A DNA stretch of 64,000 bases, taken from assembly GCA_031296915.1 (NCBI GenBank), contig JAVDPC010000008.1, positions 155,440 through 219,439 on the forward strand. Reading direction: 5' to 3'. A program made the translations under genes and the position numbers. Within the stretch, counting starts at the first letter, position 1; each line of letters begins with the position of its first letter. Below are positions 17,809 to 25,835 of the stretch, in pieces. The DNA is from Cerasicoccus frondis (GTDB taxonomy: Bacteria > Verrucomicrobiota > Verrucomicrobiia > Opitutales > Cerasicoccaceae). The notes under the pieces are model-generated. The model made no database searches. It had not been told where the DNA came from and worked only from the letters and a program-made list of their open reading frames with translations.

Positions 17809-18849
17809 ATGCCCAAGAAGCAATCGCCCCTTAGCTCAACTGGTCGCCCAACCATCTTGCAACTTGCCAAGTTGACGGGTTTTTCGCAAGGGGCTGTTTC
17901 GCGGGCCATTAACGGGCAAGGCGGGATTAGCGATCCTACCCGGGAGCGTATTCTCAAGGCCGCTCGCGAAATTGGCTATGTCGCCAATCCGTCAGCGCGT
18001 AACTTTAAGCGTGGCTACACCAAGCGCATCGGCATGCTCTTGCCAGACTTGGCCAACGCGAATTATTCTGAGCTTTACGAGAATCTGGATTTAGTCGCAT
18101 CGGATGATGACTACTCCTCACTGCTTGCCTTGACGCATCATTGTGGCGAACGGGAGCGAAATCTCCTGCTAAAGCTGTCAGCAGGCGAGGTGGACGGGTT
18201 GATTGTTAATCCGGTTCAGCAATTCGAAAACCTGGATACCTACCGCAAGATTAAGTCCTGGAAATTTCCGTTGGTATTTCTCTATCGCGGATATGAGGAT
18301 GAGTTTGACAGCTTAGGCGTGGACTACGCCACCAGCTTGCGCAAGGCAGTCGGCTATTTGCGAGATGTGGGGCACCGCAGGGTGGCCTATGCTGGGCCCA
18401 ACTCCTCCGCCAAGGAGCCTGTTGGTAAATTGCTATCGTTGATGGAGATACTTGACGAGTTGGGCATGGAGTATGACCGTGAGCTCTCAGTCCTTGAGGT
18501 GCAGGCTGATCTCGCTGGGCCAGAGGCATTTGAGAAATGGGTTAGTCGAGGGAAGCGGCCTACCGCGGTCGTGGCTTTCAATGACCAAACAGCGATTTCA
18601 ATTCATACGGAGGCGAGGCGTTTAGGGCTAACTATCCCTCGTGATTTGTCCATTTTGGGGAGCGACGATATTAGCTCGGCAGAGCCGCTTGAAATTTCGA
18701 CATTGAGAGTAGATCGAGCAGCAATGGCCAAGGCCGCCTTCAAATTACTCGAAAATCGCATCAAGCATTTTGAGTCGCCAATCAGGCAGCAAAGCTTGAG
18801 CTCGGAGTTCATCCTGCGCAGTTCGATGGGGCCTTGTCAGAAGTCTTAA
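17809..18849 (+). CDS. LacI-family transcriptional regulator
   Basis: 346 residues. The N-terminal HTH (TILQLAKLTGFSQGAVSRAI, then YVANPSARNFKRG hinge) is followed by a periplasmic-binding-like effector domain (RIGMLLPDLANANYSELYEN, GHRRVAYAG, TAVVAFNDQTAI, LSILGSDDI). Its recognition helix (FSQGAVSRA) differs from the two LacI proteins at 49-56 kb, so a different operator is expected. Likely controls the secreted glycosidase genes immediately upstream; the ATG at 17809 is preceded by a small inverted repeat (GGATTA/TAATCC, 17772-17787). Confidence 0.85.
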   Translation: MPKKQSPLSSTGRPTILQLAKLTGFSQGAVSRAINGQGGISDPTRERILKAAREIGYVANPSARNFKRGYTKRIGMLLPDLANANYSELYENLDLVASDDDYSSLLALTHHCGERERNLLLKLSAGEVDGLIVNPVQQFENLDTYRKIKSWKFPLVFLYRGYEDEFDSLGVDYATSLRKAVGYLRDVGHRRVAYAGPNSSAKEPVGKLLSLMEILDELGMEYDRELSVLEVQADLAGPEAFEKWVSRGKRPTAVVAFNDQTAISIHTEARRLGLTIPRDLSILGSDDISSAEPLEISTLRVDRAAMAKAAFKLLENRIKHFESPIRQQSLSSEFILRSSMGPCQKS

Positions 18850-19149
18850 GAGGGCTTCTCAAACTCAAGTTTGCTTCGTTGGAGTTGGTTTCGTGGCTTT
18901 TGCCAGAGCGGGGGGCGGATACCCTGCGGTTTGCATGCTCTGCTGTTTGTCGGAACCTTCATTTGCGTGCATAAGTCGTTGATGACCAGCGCGGATTATT
19001 AGTGAGAGCTACTCACTAACAAAATGCTCGTGCGTTCACTTTTTGTTTGTCGCAACGCACGAATTGATTAGTGTCTTATTGATCACTCAAGTCGGGCTCC
19101 ATGCATTCGAACAACCGGGCGCCCGCCTCGCCGTAGCCCAGGCGTCCCG

Positions 19150-19285
19150 CATTGGCCGTAGCACAGGCGTCCCGCCTGTGTTGTTTCGGTTAGATGGAGT
19201 AGGGCACAGGCGGGACGCCTATGCTACGGCCAATGCACCTCCCCAAAACCTTACCCACCTTACTCACCCTACAAACCTTACCCAC
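19150..19285. repeat. REP-like inverted pair and 37-bp conserved block
   Basis: Arms at 19150-19180 and 19205-19235 are complementary at 30 of 31 positions and carry the CACAGGCG-TCC-CGCCTGTG palindrome also found at 5740-5758. A partial third copy is at 19138-19154. The C-rich block 19249-19285 matches 5784-5820 at 34 of 37 positions. Dispersed composite intergenic repeat. Confidence 0.75.
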
Positions 19286-19740
19286 CCCCCCATTCCATGC
19301 ACCACACTCCCCTCAATTTCGCCTTTGCCGCAATGCGGCAAACTCTGGATCCAACGGCACGTTGGTGAGGTATCCCAGTCGACGCCATGCGGGGCCATTC
19401 GGGCCGCGTGCATTGCGTGACGGGTAAACGGGCTCATTCGCAGGCTGACTTGGTGACAGCAACCAGTCCGCGACGCCCAGCTTTTTGTCCGACCCACTCT
19501 CTGCACGACGCTCTATGCCAGCCTGGTCAGCGCCGCGTCGACGTGTGAGCAACGGAGTTTATCCGTCGCTCCAGCCGGCGGCCCCTGAGCCGCCTGCGCC
19601 CCACCTGCGCCTCGTCCCGGCGAGCGGGCGGGTAGGGCAGTGTTCTTTGATAAACAATTCAGGCGGATTTACCCCCCCCCCGGCGCGCAAAAACGCACGG
19701 TTGAAGCCTTGGGACGCAAATGAATTGTCTCTGGGTTGGA

Positions 19741-19800
19741 GTTCCGCCTTTAGGCGGCCATGCTGCCCACCTTACTGGCATGACCGCCTAAAGGCGGAAC
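19741..19800. repeat. Long inverted repeat (hairpin)
   Basis: Arms 19741-19763 and 19778-19800 pair at 22 of 23 positions (starting GTTCCGCCTTTAGGCGG) around a 14-nt loop. The arm itself contains the smaller palindrome CCGCCTTTAGGCGG. No T-tract follows, so it is more like a REP-type element than a terminator. Confidence 0.7.
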
Positions 19801-19998
19801 CCCAACCTTGAGCAACCGAGCATAGTCTGTATAGAACTTAGCTGACACCACACTAGAGATAACATGAAGTTCAATCGTCCCGCTTTGCGCTGAATTCATT
19901 TTCACTCCCGCCTGGGCAGACAATTCAAACGAAAATTGCTTTAGTTTTCGCGAATCGTTTTGGTTGTGTGGCCTGGCTTTGCGATTGGGGCAATGGCT

Positions 19999-20028
19999 TT
20001 GACTGTGTCTCTCTTGATGGGGTAAGAT
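19999..20028 (+). promoter_or_regulatory. Candidate sigma-70 promoter of the fab genes
   Basis: TTGACT and TAAGAT separated by 18 bp, about 155 bp upstream of fabG. It fits the -35/-10 consensus reasonably but is unsupported otherwise. Confidence 0.35.
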
Positions 20029-20182
20029 CCATTATGTCATTGGCTTACGGATTTTTGTAGAAGTTCCTTTGTCGATGTTGAAATGCGATCTCAGGCGCGA
20101 AGGATCGCAGTTCTTTTGTTGTGAATAAAATCCGATTTTTCTTGCCAGCACATGCCTCCCGCCGCATCCCTTGGCCCCTTAC

Positions 20183-20929
20183 ATGAAACTCACCTTCGAC
20201 AACAAGATTGCTCTGGTGACGGGCGCAGGCCGAGGAATCGGCCGAGCCATCGCCGAAAGCCTCGCGGCCGAAGGCGTCCACGTCATCTGTGTTAGCCGTA
20301 GCGAAAGCTCTTGCGGCGCCGCAGCGGAAGCCATTCGCGCCAACGGCGGCAAGGCGGAAGCGCTCGCGGTAGACGTTGGCGACTCCGCCGCTGTTTCTGC
20401 TGCCTGCGAAAAGCTCCTCAAGGAACACGAGAACATCGACATCCTCGTGAACAACGCCGGCATCACCAAGGACATGCTGCTCCTGCGCATGACCGATGAA
20501 GACTGGCTGGACGTCATCAACACCAACCTGTCCTCCTGCTTCTACTGGACCAAGGGGCTGCTGCGCCCGATGACCCGTAAGCGCTGGGGCCGCATCATTA
20601 ACATTTCATCCGTGGTTGGCATTATTGGCAACCCCGGCCAAACCAACTACGGCGCCGCCAAGGCGGGCATGATCGGCTTTACCAAGTCCACCGCCCGCGA
20701 AGTTGCTTCACGCAGCATCACTTGCAACGTCGTAGCGCCTGGCTTTATTGAGACAGACATGACGGCTGATCTCAATGACACCATCAAAACCGAAGCCACT
20801 AAGATCATCCCGCTCAAGCGTTTTGGTCAAGTGGCTGATATCTCAAACATGGTCACTTATCTCGCCAGCGAAGAAGCCGGTTATGTCACCGGACAAACTT
20901 TTTCGGTTGACGGCGGCATGGCGATGTAA
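20183..20929 (+). CDS. fabG: 3-oxoacyl-ACP reductase
   Basis: 248 residues from the ATG at 20183; a TTG 12 bp upstream in frame is less likely. Classical SDR features: TGAGRGIGRA cofactor loop, NNAGITKD, catalytic Ser in NISSVVG, Tyr156 and Lys160 in NYGAAKAG, and the C-terminal FabG ending TGQTFSVDGGMAM. It reduces 3-oxoacyl-ACP with NADPH in fatty acid elongation. Followed by acpP and fabF on the same strand, the conserved FASII gene order. This is core metabolism embedded between catabolic islands. Confidence 0.95.
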   Translation: MKLTFDNKIALVTGAGRGIGRAIAESLAAEGVHVICVSRSESSCGAAAEAIRANGGKAEALAVDVGDSAAVSAACEKLLKEHENIDILVNNAGITKDMLLLRMTDEDWLDVINTNLSSCFYWTKGLLRPMTRKRWGRIINISSVVGIIGNPGQTNYGAAKAGMIGFTKSTAREVASRSITCNVVAPGFIETDMTADLNDTIKTEATKIIPLKRFGQVADISNMVTYLASEEAGYVTGQTFSVDGGMAM

Positions 20930-20965
20930 ACAACTTTCCCTTTTAATCCATACACCTCCCGAAAC

Positions 20966-21223
20966 ATGTCGGACAAAAGCATCGAAGAACGCGTAAAAGA
21001 AATCATTGTTAACCAGCTCAACGTAAACGAAGAGCAGGTAACCCCCGAAGCATCCTTCCTGGATGATCTCGGCGCCGACTCGCTTGACTTGGTCGAGCTT
21101 GTCATGGCTTTTGAAGAAGAATTCAAGGATGAGATTCAGGGCGAAATTCCTGAGTCGGATTCTGAGAAGCTGCAAACCGTCGGAGACGTTGTCAGCTACA
21201 TCAAGGAAAAGTCCGCCAGCTAA
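20966..21223 (+). CDS. acpP: Acyl carrier protein
   Basis: 85 residues, acidic. The phosphopantetheine attachment site is Ser39 in [13 protein letters not shown]. Carries growing acyl chains for the flanking FabG and FabF. 36 bp after fabG and followed by a strong hairpin before fabF, which may set its expression above that of fabF. Confidence 0.95.
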   Translation: MSDKSIEERVKEIIVNQLNVNEEQVTPEASFLDDLGADSLDLVELVMAFEEEFKDEIQGEIPESDSEKLQTVGDVVSYIKEKSAS

Positions 21224-21233
21224 TTTTTCTGAA

Positions 21234-21266
21234 AAGGGGCGGCGTTTAAGTTAAGCGCCGCCCCTT
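21234..21266 (+). terminator. Hairpin between acpP and fabF
   Basis: Perfect 11-bp arms AAGGGGCGGCG (21234-21244) and CGCCGCCCCTT (21256-21266) with an 11-nt loop, directly after acpP. It could partially terminate or stabilise the acpP message, since fabF starts only 15 bp later. Confidence 0.7.
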
Positions 21267-21280
21267 CATTATATACCTAC

Positions 21281-22543
21281 ATGAGTGACCCAAGCTCCAA
21301 GCCGAAGGTTGTTGTCACTGGCATCGGCGTAGTCCATGCCCTCGGCAACACGAAAGATGAGTTCTGGTCCAGCATCATTGCTGGCAAGAGCGGCATTGAT
21401 AAAGTGAGCGCGTTTGACGCCTCAGTCTACACCTGCCACATTGGCGCGGAGGTGAAGGGTTTTGAAGCGGCGCCGTATTTCAACGATCCCAAAGACGCCC
21501 GTCGCAACGACCGCTATGTCCACTACGCCATCGGCGCGGGCAAGCAGGCAGTCGCTGACGCCAAGCTCGATATGGAGCAGGAAGACCCTTACAAGGTCGG
21601 TGTGCTCATTGGCTCGGGTATCGGTGGTTTGGAAACCGTTCAGGAGCAAGCTTGGAAGCTTAAGGAATCGGGACCCCGCCGCGTGTCTCCGTTCATGATC
21701 CCCTCCCTGATCGCCAATATGGCGTCCGGGGTTATGGCCATTGAAATCAAGGCCAAGGGACCGAATTTCGCTGTTGTGAGTGCGTGCTCCACGGCAACCC
21801 ATGCCTTGGGCGAAGCCGCCCACATGATCATGCGCGGCGATGCCGACGTAATGATCGCAGGTGGCAGTGAGGCCGCCATTACACACGTTGGCTATGCGGG
21901 CTTCTGCCAGATGAAGGCAATGAGCACCAGCTACAACGAGACTCCCGAAAAGGCATCCCGCCCCTTCGATATGGGCCGCGATGGCTTCGTGATGGGGGAG
22001 GGCGCTGGCGTGCTCGTTCTCGAGTCTGAGGAGCATGCGAAGGCCCGTGGCGCCAAGATTTATTGTGAGCTGTCGGGCTATTCGGCGACTTGTGACGCCT
22101 ACCACATCACCAGCCCCGACGTAGAAGGAGAGGGGCTCGCCATGGCGCTCAACCGTGCGCTTAAAATGGCGAATATGGAGCCCGAGCAAGTCGGCTACAT
22201 CAACGCCCACGGCACCTCCACGCCCTATAACGACAAATTTGAAACCCTGGCCATCAAGAAGGTCTTCGGTGAGCATGCTTACAAGCTGCCAGTCAGCAGC
22301 ACCAAGGGCATGACTGGCCACCTCCTCGGCGCAGCGGGCGGCATCGAAGCCGCAATCATCGCCAAGGTCATCGAGACGGGCATCATCCCGCCGACGATCA
22401 ATTACGAAACCCCCGACCCGGATTGTGACCTCGACTACGTGCCCAACGTGGCCCGTGAAGGTCAGCAAGTCGATGTCGCCATGAGCAACAACCTCGGGTT
22501 TGGCGGACACAATGCGACGATTATTTTTAATCGACTGACTTAA
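21281..22543 (+). CDS. fabF: 3-oxoacyl-ACP synthase II
   Basis: 420 residues of the thiolase-fold KAS II family. The catalytic Cys169 lies in VVSACSTATHA, His310 in NAHGTSTPYND, and Lys342/His347 in TKGMTGHLLGAAGG, all in the expected order and spacing. It condenses malonyl-ACP with acyl-ACP in chain elongation. Third gene of the fabG-acpP-fabF set. The C-terminus ends with the typical SNNLGFGGHNATIIF. Confidence 0.95.
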   Translation: MSDPSSKPKVVVTGIGVVHALGNTKDEFWSSIIAGKSGIDKVSAFDASVYTCHIGAEVKGFEAAPYFNDPKDARRNDRYVHYAIGAGKQAVADAKLDMEQEDPYKVGVLIGSGIGGLETVQEQAWKLKESGPRRVSPFMIPSLIANMASGVMAIEIKAKGPNFAVVSACSTATHALGEAAHMIMRGDADVMIAGGSEAAITHVGYAGFCQMKAMSTSYNETPEKASRPFDMGRDGFVMGEGAGVLVLESEEHAKARGAKIYCELSGYSATCDAYHITSPDVEGEGLAMALNRALKMANMEPEQVGYINAHGTSTPYNDKFETLAIKKVFGEHAYKLPVSSTKGMTGHLLGAAGGIEAAIIAKVIETGIIPPTINYETPDPDCDLDYVPNVAREGQQVDVAMSNNLGFGGHNATIIFNRLT

Positions 22544-22730
22544 GCCGAATTGGATTCAGTTGATAAGCCATGCGCATGATTCTCATTAATCGCTGTTGCC
22601 ATGGAACAAATTTTTCCCATAGTGATCGCACTAATGGGCACGCAATGCCCTGAATGCATGACTCTATATTCAACTCCGCGACCTGCTCAACGCATGGGCG
22701 CGTCTAAACATTTCTGATTCTAAGGCTTTT

Positions 22731-23864
22731 ATGTTCAAGTATATACCGTTTGATCGCGTGGAATGGATTACCTTCGTTTTCCTATTCGGCACGCTGTTTA
22801 CTTCGCTCACTGTTGTCCCGTGGTATCTGTTTACCCACGGTATGGATTGGTTTCAATTCGGCCTCTTTTTCTTTTATTGCTGTGCGACGGGCATCAGCAT
22901 CACCCTCGGCTATCACCGACTTTTTTCCCATATTTCCTTCAAGGCAAAGTGGCCAGTGCGTCTTTTTGTGACGCTCTTTGGCGCCGCCGCTTTTGAGAAT
23001 TCGGTCTTCGACTGGTGCAGCGACCACCGCCGCCACCACAAGCATGTCGACCACGACGACGACCCTTACAACATCAACAACGGCTTCTTCTACGCTCACA
23101 TGGGTTGGTTGCTTTTCAAGCTGAAGCCAGAACCGCCTCAGGACAACATCAACGACCTGCGCAAAGACCCGATGCTCGTTTGGCAGCACAAGTATGTGCA
23201 CCTCATCGCCATGTTCATGAGCTTCGTTTTGCCAGCCGCAATTGGCTACCTCTACAACGGTGGTCAGGGCGCGATGGCTGCATTCCTCTACGCTGGCGTG
23301 CTCCGCGTGGTGGTGGTTCAGCATGCGACGTTCTTCATCAACTCCGCCTGCCACTGCGTTGGCAATCAGCCTTATTCCACGAAGCACAGCGCACGTGACA
23401 GCTGGCTCATGGCCATCTTCACTTTCGGTGAGGGCTACCACAATTACCACCACGAGTTCCAGCACGACTACCGCAACGGCGTGAAGCCCTGGCAGTGGGA
23501 TCCTACCAAGTGGACCATTTGGGCGCTTTCCAAGGTCGGTATGACTTCCAACTTGCGCACGGTTTCCGATGCGAAGATCCTGCTGGCCGAGCTGACCGAA
23601 GCCCGTCGGCGCATTCAAAATGGTCTTGAGCCTTACCAGCTTAGCCCACAACTGCGTGAGCAAGTGACCCACGGCGTGCAACTGACCCTTGATCGCCTGC
23701 ACGAAGCGCAGGAAGAGCTAGCGACACGTTACTACCAGGTGGAAAAGAGCGTTCGTGATCGTGTCGAGCTTTCTAAGAGCAAGGTTAGCCAATGGCGTCG
23801 TGAGCTCAAGGATACCTTGGAGCACTTGGATAAATTGCCAGGGCTGCATCCCATGGCCGTTTAA
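22731..23864 (+). CDS. Membrane acyl-CoA/acyl-lipid delta-9-type desaturase
   Basis: 377 residues. The three histidine boxes of type-1 fatty acid desaturases are intact: HRLFSH (62-67), HRRHH (99-103) and HNYHH (237-241), with several hydrophobic segments between them. It introduces a double bond into saturated acyl chains at the membrane using O2 and a di-iron centre. Residues about 285-377 form an extra helical, charged, probably coiled-coil tail (LREQVTHGVQLTLDRLHEAQ) beyond the usual catalytic core. It sits next to the FASII genes, consistent with membrane-lipid tuning, and ends in a good terminator. Confidence 0.9.
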   Translation: MFKYIPFDRVEWITFVFLFGTLFTSLTVVPWYLFTHGMDWFQFGLFFFYCCATGISITLGYHRLFSHISFKAKWPVRLFVTLFGAAAFENSVFDWCSDHRRHHKHVDHDDDPYNINNGFFYAHMGWLLFKLKPEPPQDNINDLRKDPMLVWQHKYVHLIAMFMSFVLPAAIGYLYNGGQGAMAAFLYAGVLRVVVVQHATFFINSACHCVGNQPYSTKHSARDSWLMAIFTFGEGYHNYHHEFQHDYRNGVKPWQWDPTKWTIWALSKVGMTSNLRTVSDAKILLAELTEARRRIQNGLEPYQLSPQLREQVTHGVQLTLDRLHEAQEELATRYYQVEKSVRDRVELSKSKVSQWRRELKDTLEHLDKLPGLHPMAV

Positions 23865-23885
23865 GCTCAGCCAAATATCTTTTTC

Positions 23886-23911
23886 AAAGCCCGTCCATTG
23901 TGACGGGCTTT
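23886..23911 (+). terminator. Terminator of the desaturase gene
   Basis: Perfect 10-bp arms AAAGCCCGTC and GACGGGCTTT, 6-nt loop, followed by T residues; 22 bp after the stop. Confidence 0.85.
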
Positions 23912-23974
23912 TTGCATGATCCTCGCTGAGCAATTGGGTGTTGCTACATTTTCATCCCTAGGTTCTGTTCGGAC

Positions 23975-24008
23975 AGGTGGAGCCCGGTGTCCCTACCGGG
24001 CTCCACCT
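23975..24008. repeat. Strong perfect hairpin
   Basis: 14-bp perfect arms (AGGTGGAGCCCGGT at 23975-23988, complement 23995-24008) with a 6-nt loop and a T run after it. It lies 60 bp beyond the desaturase terminator and just before the MITE-like element. It may be a second terminator or a small dispersed palindrome. Confidence 0.6.
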
Positions 24009-24047
24009 TTTGAAATAGCTTTTTTCATTTTCGAACACACCTTAGGT

Positions 24048-24307
24048 AGTGTTTTCGTATTAAAGCTTTTGATGGCGGCATGGATTTTTTCCAATCAGCG
24101 AGGCATCTGAGGTTGAATAGGCTGGAAGCCTTTCGACCGAAAGATAACGAAGCTGATGGGAAAAAGCCATCCGGGGCCTGAACGAGTAAAAATGAAAGGT
24201 CGCAGCGTTAGCTTTTCACTCACGCACTTGCAGTGCGCTTCGTTCAAGCCGCCTTGTGCTGCATTCATTTTTACTCGTTCCATCAACAGTTTTTATTTGA
24301 AAACACT
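24048..24307. mobile_element. MITE-like element, about 260 bp
   Basis: Terminal inverted repeats at 24048-24075 and 24280-24307 match at 23 of 28 positions, starting AGTGTTTTC. A second, perfect 17-bp inverted repeat lies inside (24180-24196 and 24264-24280). The left 41 bp recur with about four mismatches at 63834-63874, next to an IS630-like transposase start. No coding sequence inside. The pattern suggests a non-autonomous element; no clear target-site duplication was identified. Confidence 0.65.
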
Positions 24308-24329
24308 GCCTGAAGATTTACCGGCCAAA

Positions 24330-25040
24330 TTAAGCGTATTTTGATAGTGCTGAACGGATTGCTTTGATCGCCTCGCTGGCATTTTCTTCAGAGAATCGAA
24401 ATATCGGCCAAGCGACAGCAATCATTGGCTCGGTTTGGGTGTTGTTGAATCCGGGGTGCGCTATGGCGATCATGCCTTGAACCGATTCTTCGCGGTTCCA
24501 GGCAATCCCGGTTTTCCGAATGTTGGCAAGTTCTTCCTTCAGTTGCTCGTTGTCTAGTTGCTGCTCCAAGTCTGGTCGGCGGCTTAGCGCGAGCTTACCC
24601 AGAGCATTGACCCGAATGTTATGCCTTGTTTGCGGGGCAGGAGCGACGCGAATCACGTGGTCTGATTCGATGTAGTCAATATGGACTATGCCATTACCCT
24701 CATGCAGACCTAGTAGCACCAGTTCGCCAGTTGCAGCCGCGACGTCCTTGAGTACTGGACGGTAGCGCGTAATGTAATGATGACAGCGCTCACGCAAGAC
24801 CCAGGAATGAAAGTTCTCCGTAGTTTTCCAGTTGCGGTCATCCTGAGCAATAAGCCCGTACAATTGCAAACTGTTGATAAGGCGAAGCACGTTTGAGCGC
24901 GGCAAGCTCAGGGCTTCGATTAGCTCAGGCGTGGTCATGCCGGTTTCGCGCCCTGATATCAAATTCAGGGCATCCAGGCCTTTGATCAGTGTGGCGGAAA
25001 TATGCTTCGCGCCCTTATCGACTGTCCGACTATCGGTCAT
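24330..25040 (-). CDS. IclR-family transcriptional regulator
   Basis: 236 residues. The N-terminal winged HTH (MTTPELIEALSLPRSNVLRL, then LYGLIAQD) and C-terminal GAF-like effector domain (GELVLLGLHEGNGIVHIDYI, then RVNALGKLALS, GIAWNREESVQGMIAIAHP) fit IclR/KdgR-type regulators. Divergent from the RraA-like/enolase/SDR operon, which it presumably controls in response to a sugar-acid intermediate. The 65-bp intergenic region holds an inverted repeat. The start ATG at 25040 gives normal family length. Confidence 0.85.
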   Translation of the reverse strand: MTDSRTVDKGAKHISATLIKGLDALNLISGRETGMTTPELIEALSLPRSNVLRLINSLQLYGLIAQDDRNWKTTENFHSWVLRERCHHYITRYRPVLKDVAAATGELVLLGLHEGNGIVHIDYIESDHVIRVAPAPQTRHNIRVNALGKLALSRRPDLEQQLDNEQLKEELANIRKTGIAWNREESVQGMIAIAHPGFNNTQTEPMIAVAWPIFRFSEENASEAIKAIRSALSKYA

Positions 25041-25056
25041 TAATGACGACTATGCG

Positions 25057-25077
25057 GGCTTGTCGGAGTGTCAAGCC
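25057..25077. promoter_or_regulatory. Inverted repeat in the IclR divergent promoter
   Basis: GGCTTG (25057-25062) and CAAGCC (25072-25077) around 9 bp, 17 bp from the IclR start codon and 29 bp from the RraA-like start. Candidate IclR operator. Confidence 0.4.
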
Positions 25078-25105
25078 AGTCAAATGATGGAAAAAACTTC
25101 AGAAG

Positions 25106-25795
25106 ATGATTTGGAAAAACGATACGGAACTCTTCCAGCTTGTTCGTCAGGAACTTTACACTGCGGTAGTTGGTGACGTGATGGATTTAATGGGGCGTTG
25201 TGACCAATTCTTGTCGCCCCGGATTCAGCCGTTGCGTGATGACATGGTAGTTGTGGGGCGCGCTATGCCGGTGCTTGAAGCCGATGATGAAGGCGGGGAG
25301 GGCCCAGGTCGAAAGAATGAGCTGCTCAACAAGCCATTTGGTTTGATGCTGAGCGCGCTAGACGACTTGCAACAGGACGAGGTATACATCTGCTCTGGAT
25401 CATCTCCAAACTATGCGCTGTGGGGCGAATTGATGAGCACAGCAGCAATGAATCGTGGCGCCGCAGGCGCGGTGGTCGATGGCTGGTCGCGCGATACGCG
25501 AGGCATTCTGAGCCTTAATTTCCCTTGTTTCTCCTACGGTCGCTATGCGCAGGATCAGCGTCCGCGGGGCAAAGTCCTCGATTTCCGCTGCCGCATTCGC
25601 TTGGGCGCAGTCGAAGTTAATCCGGGTGATGTCGTTTTGGGTGATTTGGACGGCGTGTGCATCGTGCCAAAAGAAATTGAGAAGGACGTTTTTGCGCAGG
25701 CGCTCGAAAAGGCGCGGGGCGAAAAGGCCGTCTTTAATGCGATCAAGGGTGGCATGGGGGCACAGGAAGCCTGGGATCGATTTGGCATATTCTAA
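25106..25795 (+). CDS. RraA-like / HMG-aldolase-family protein
   Basis: 229 residues. Family motifs are GAAGAVVDGWSRD (Asp125, Arg129, Asp130) and GDVVLGDLDGVCIVP; WGELMSTAA precedes the first. Members are divalent-metal aldolases or decarboxylases acting on 4-hydroxy-2-oxo acids, or RNase E regulators in Enterobacteria; the catabolic context favours an aldolase or related lyase. First gene of the plus-strand operon, 40 bp before the enolase-superfamily gene. Confidence 0.8.
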   Translation: MIWKNDTELFQLVRQELYTAVVGDVMDLMGRCDQFLSPRIQPLRDDMVVVGRAMPVLEADDEGGEGPGRKNELLNKPFGLMLSALDDLQQDEVYICSGSSPNYALWGELMSTAAMNRGAAGAVVDGWSRDTRGILSLNFPCFSYGRYAQDQRPRGKVLDFRCRIRLGAVEVNPGDVVLGDLDGVCIVPKEIEKDVFAQALEKARGEKAVFNAIKGGMGAQEAWDRFGIF

Positions 25796-25835
25796 GTCAG
25801 CGCCTTGGACCAATTTCTATTTTCAATTATCTCAC

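Larger units (their letters stand above)
18850..20182. other. Long gene-poor intergenic region, 1.3 kb
   Basis: No open frame here looks like a real gene: candidates are short, overlap on both strands and are low complexity. The region holds REP-like inverted repeats (19150-19285), C-tracts (about 19281 and 19672), a long hairpin (19741-19800) and the probable fab promoter. The stretch 19300-19600 could contain decayed coding sequence (minus-strand reading ...RRLGYLTNVPLDPE...), but I cannot identify a parent gene. Confidence 0.6.

Noticed and set aside
19043-19811. Several overlapping short frames on both strands
   Set aside because: They run through REP-like repeats and C-tracts and match no family; at most decayed remnants.
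21422-22510. Long minus-strand frame antisense to fabF
   Set aside because: Mirror of the strongly biased fabF codons; no protein family signal. The same applies to other long antisense frames, for example 3885-4838 and 22782-23702.
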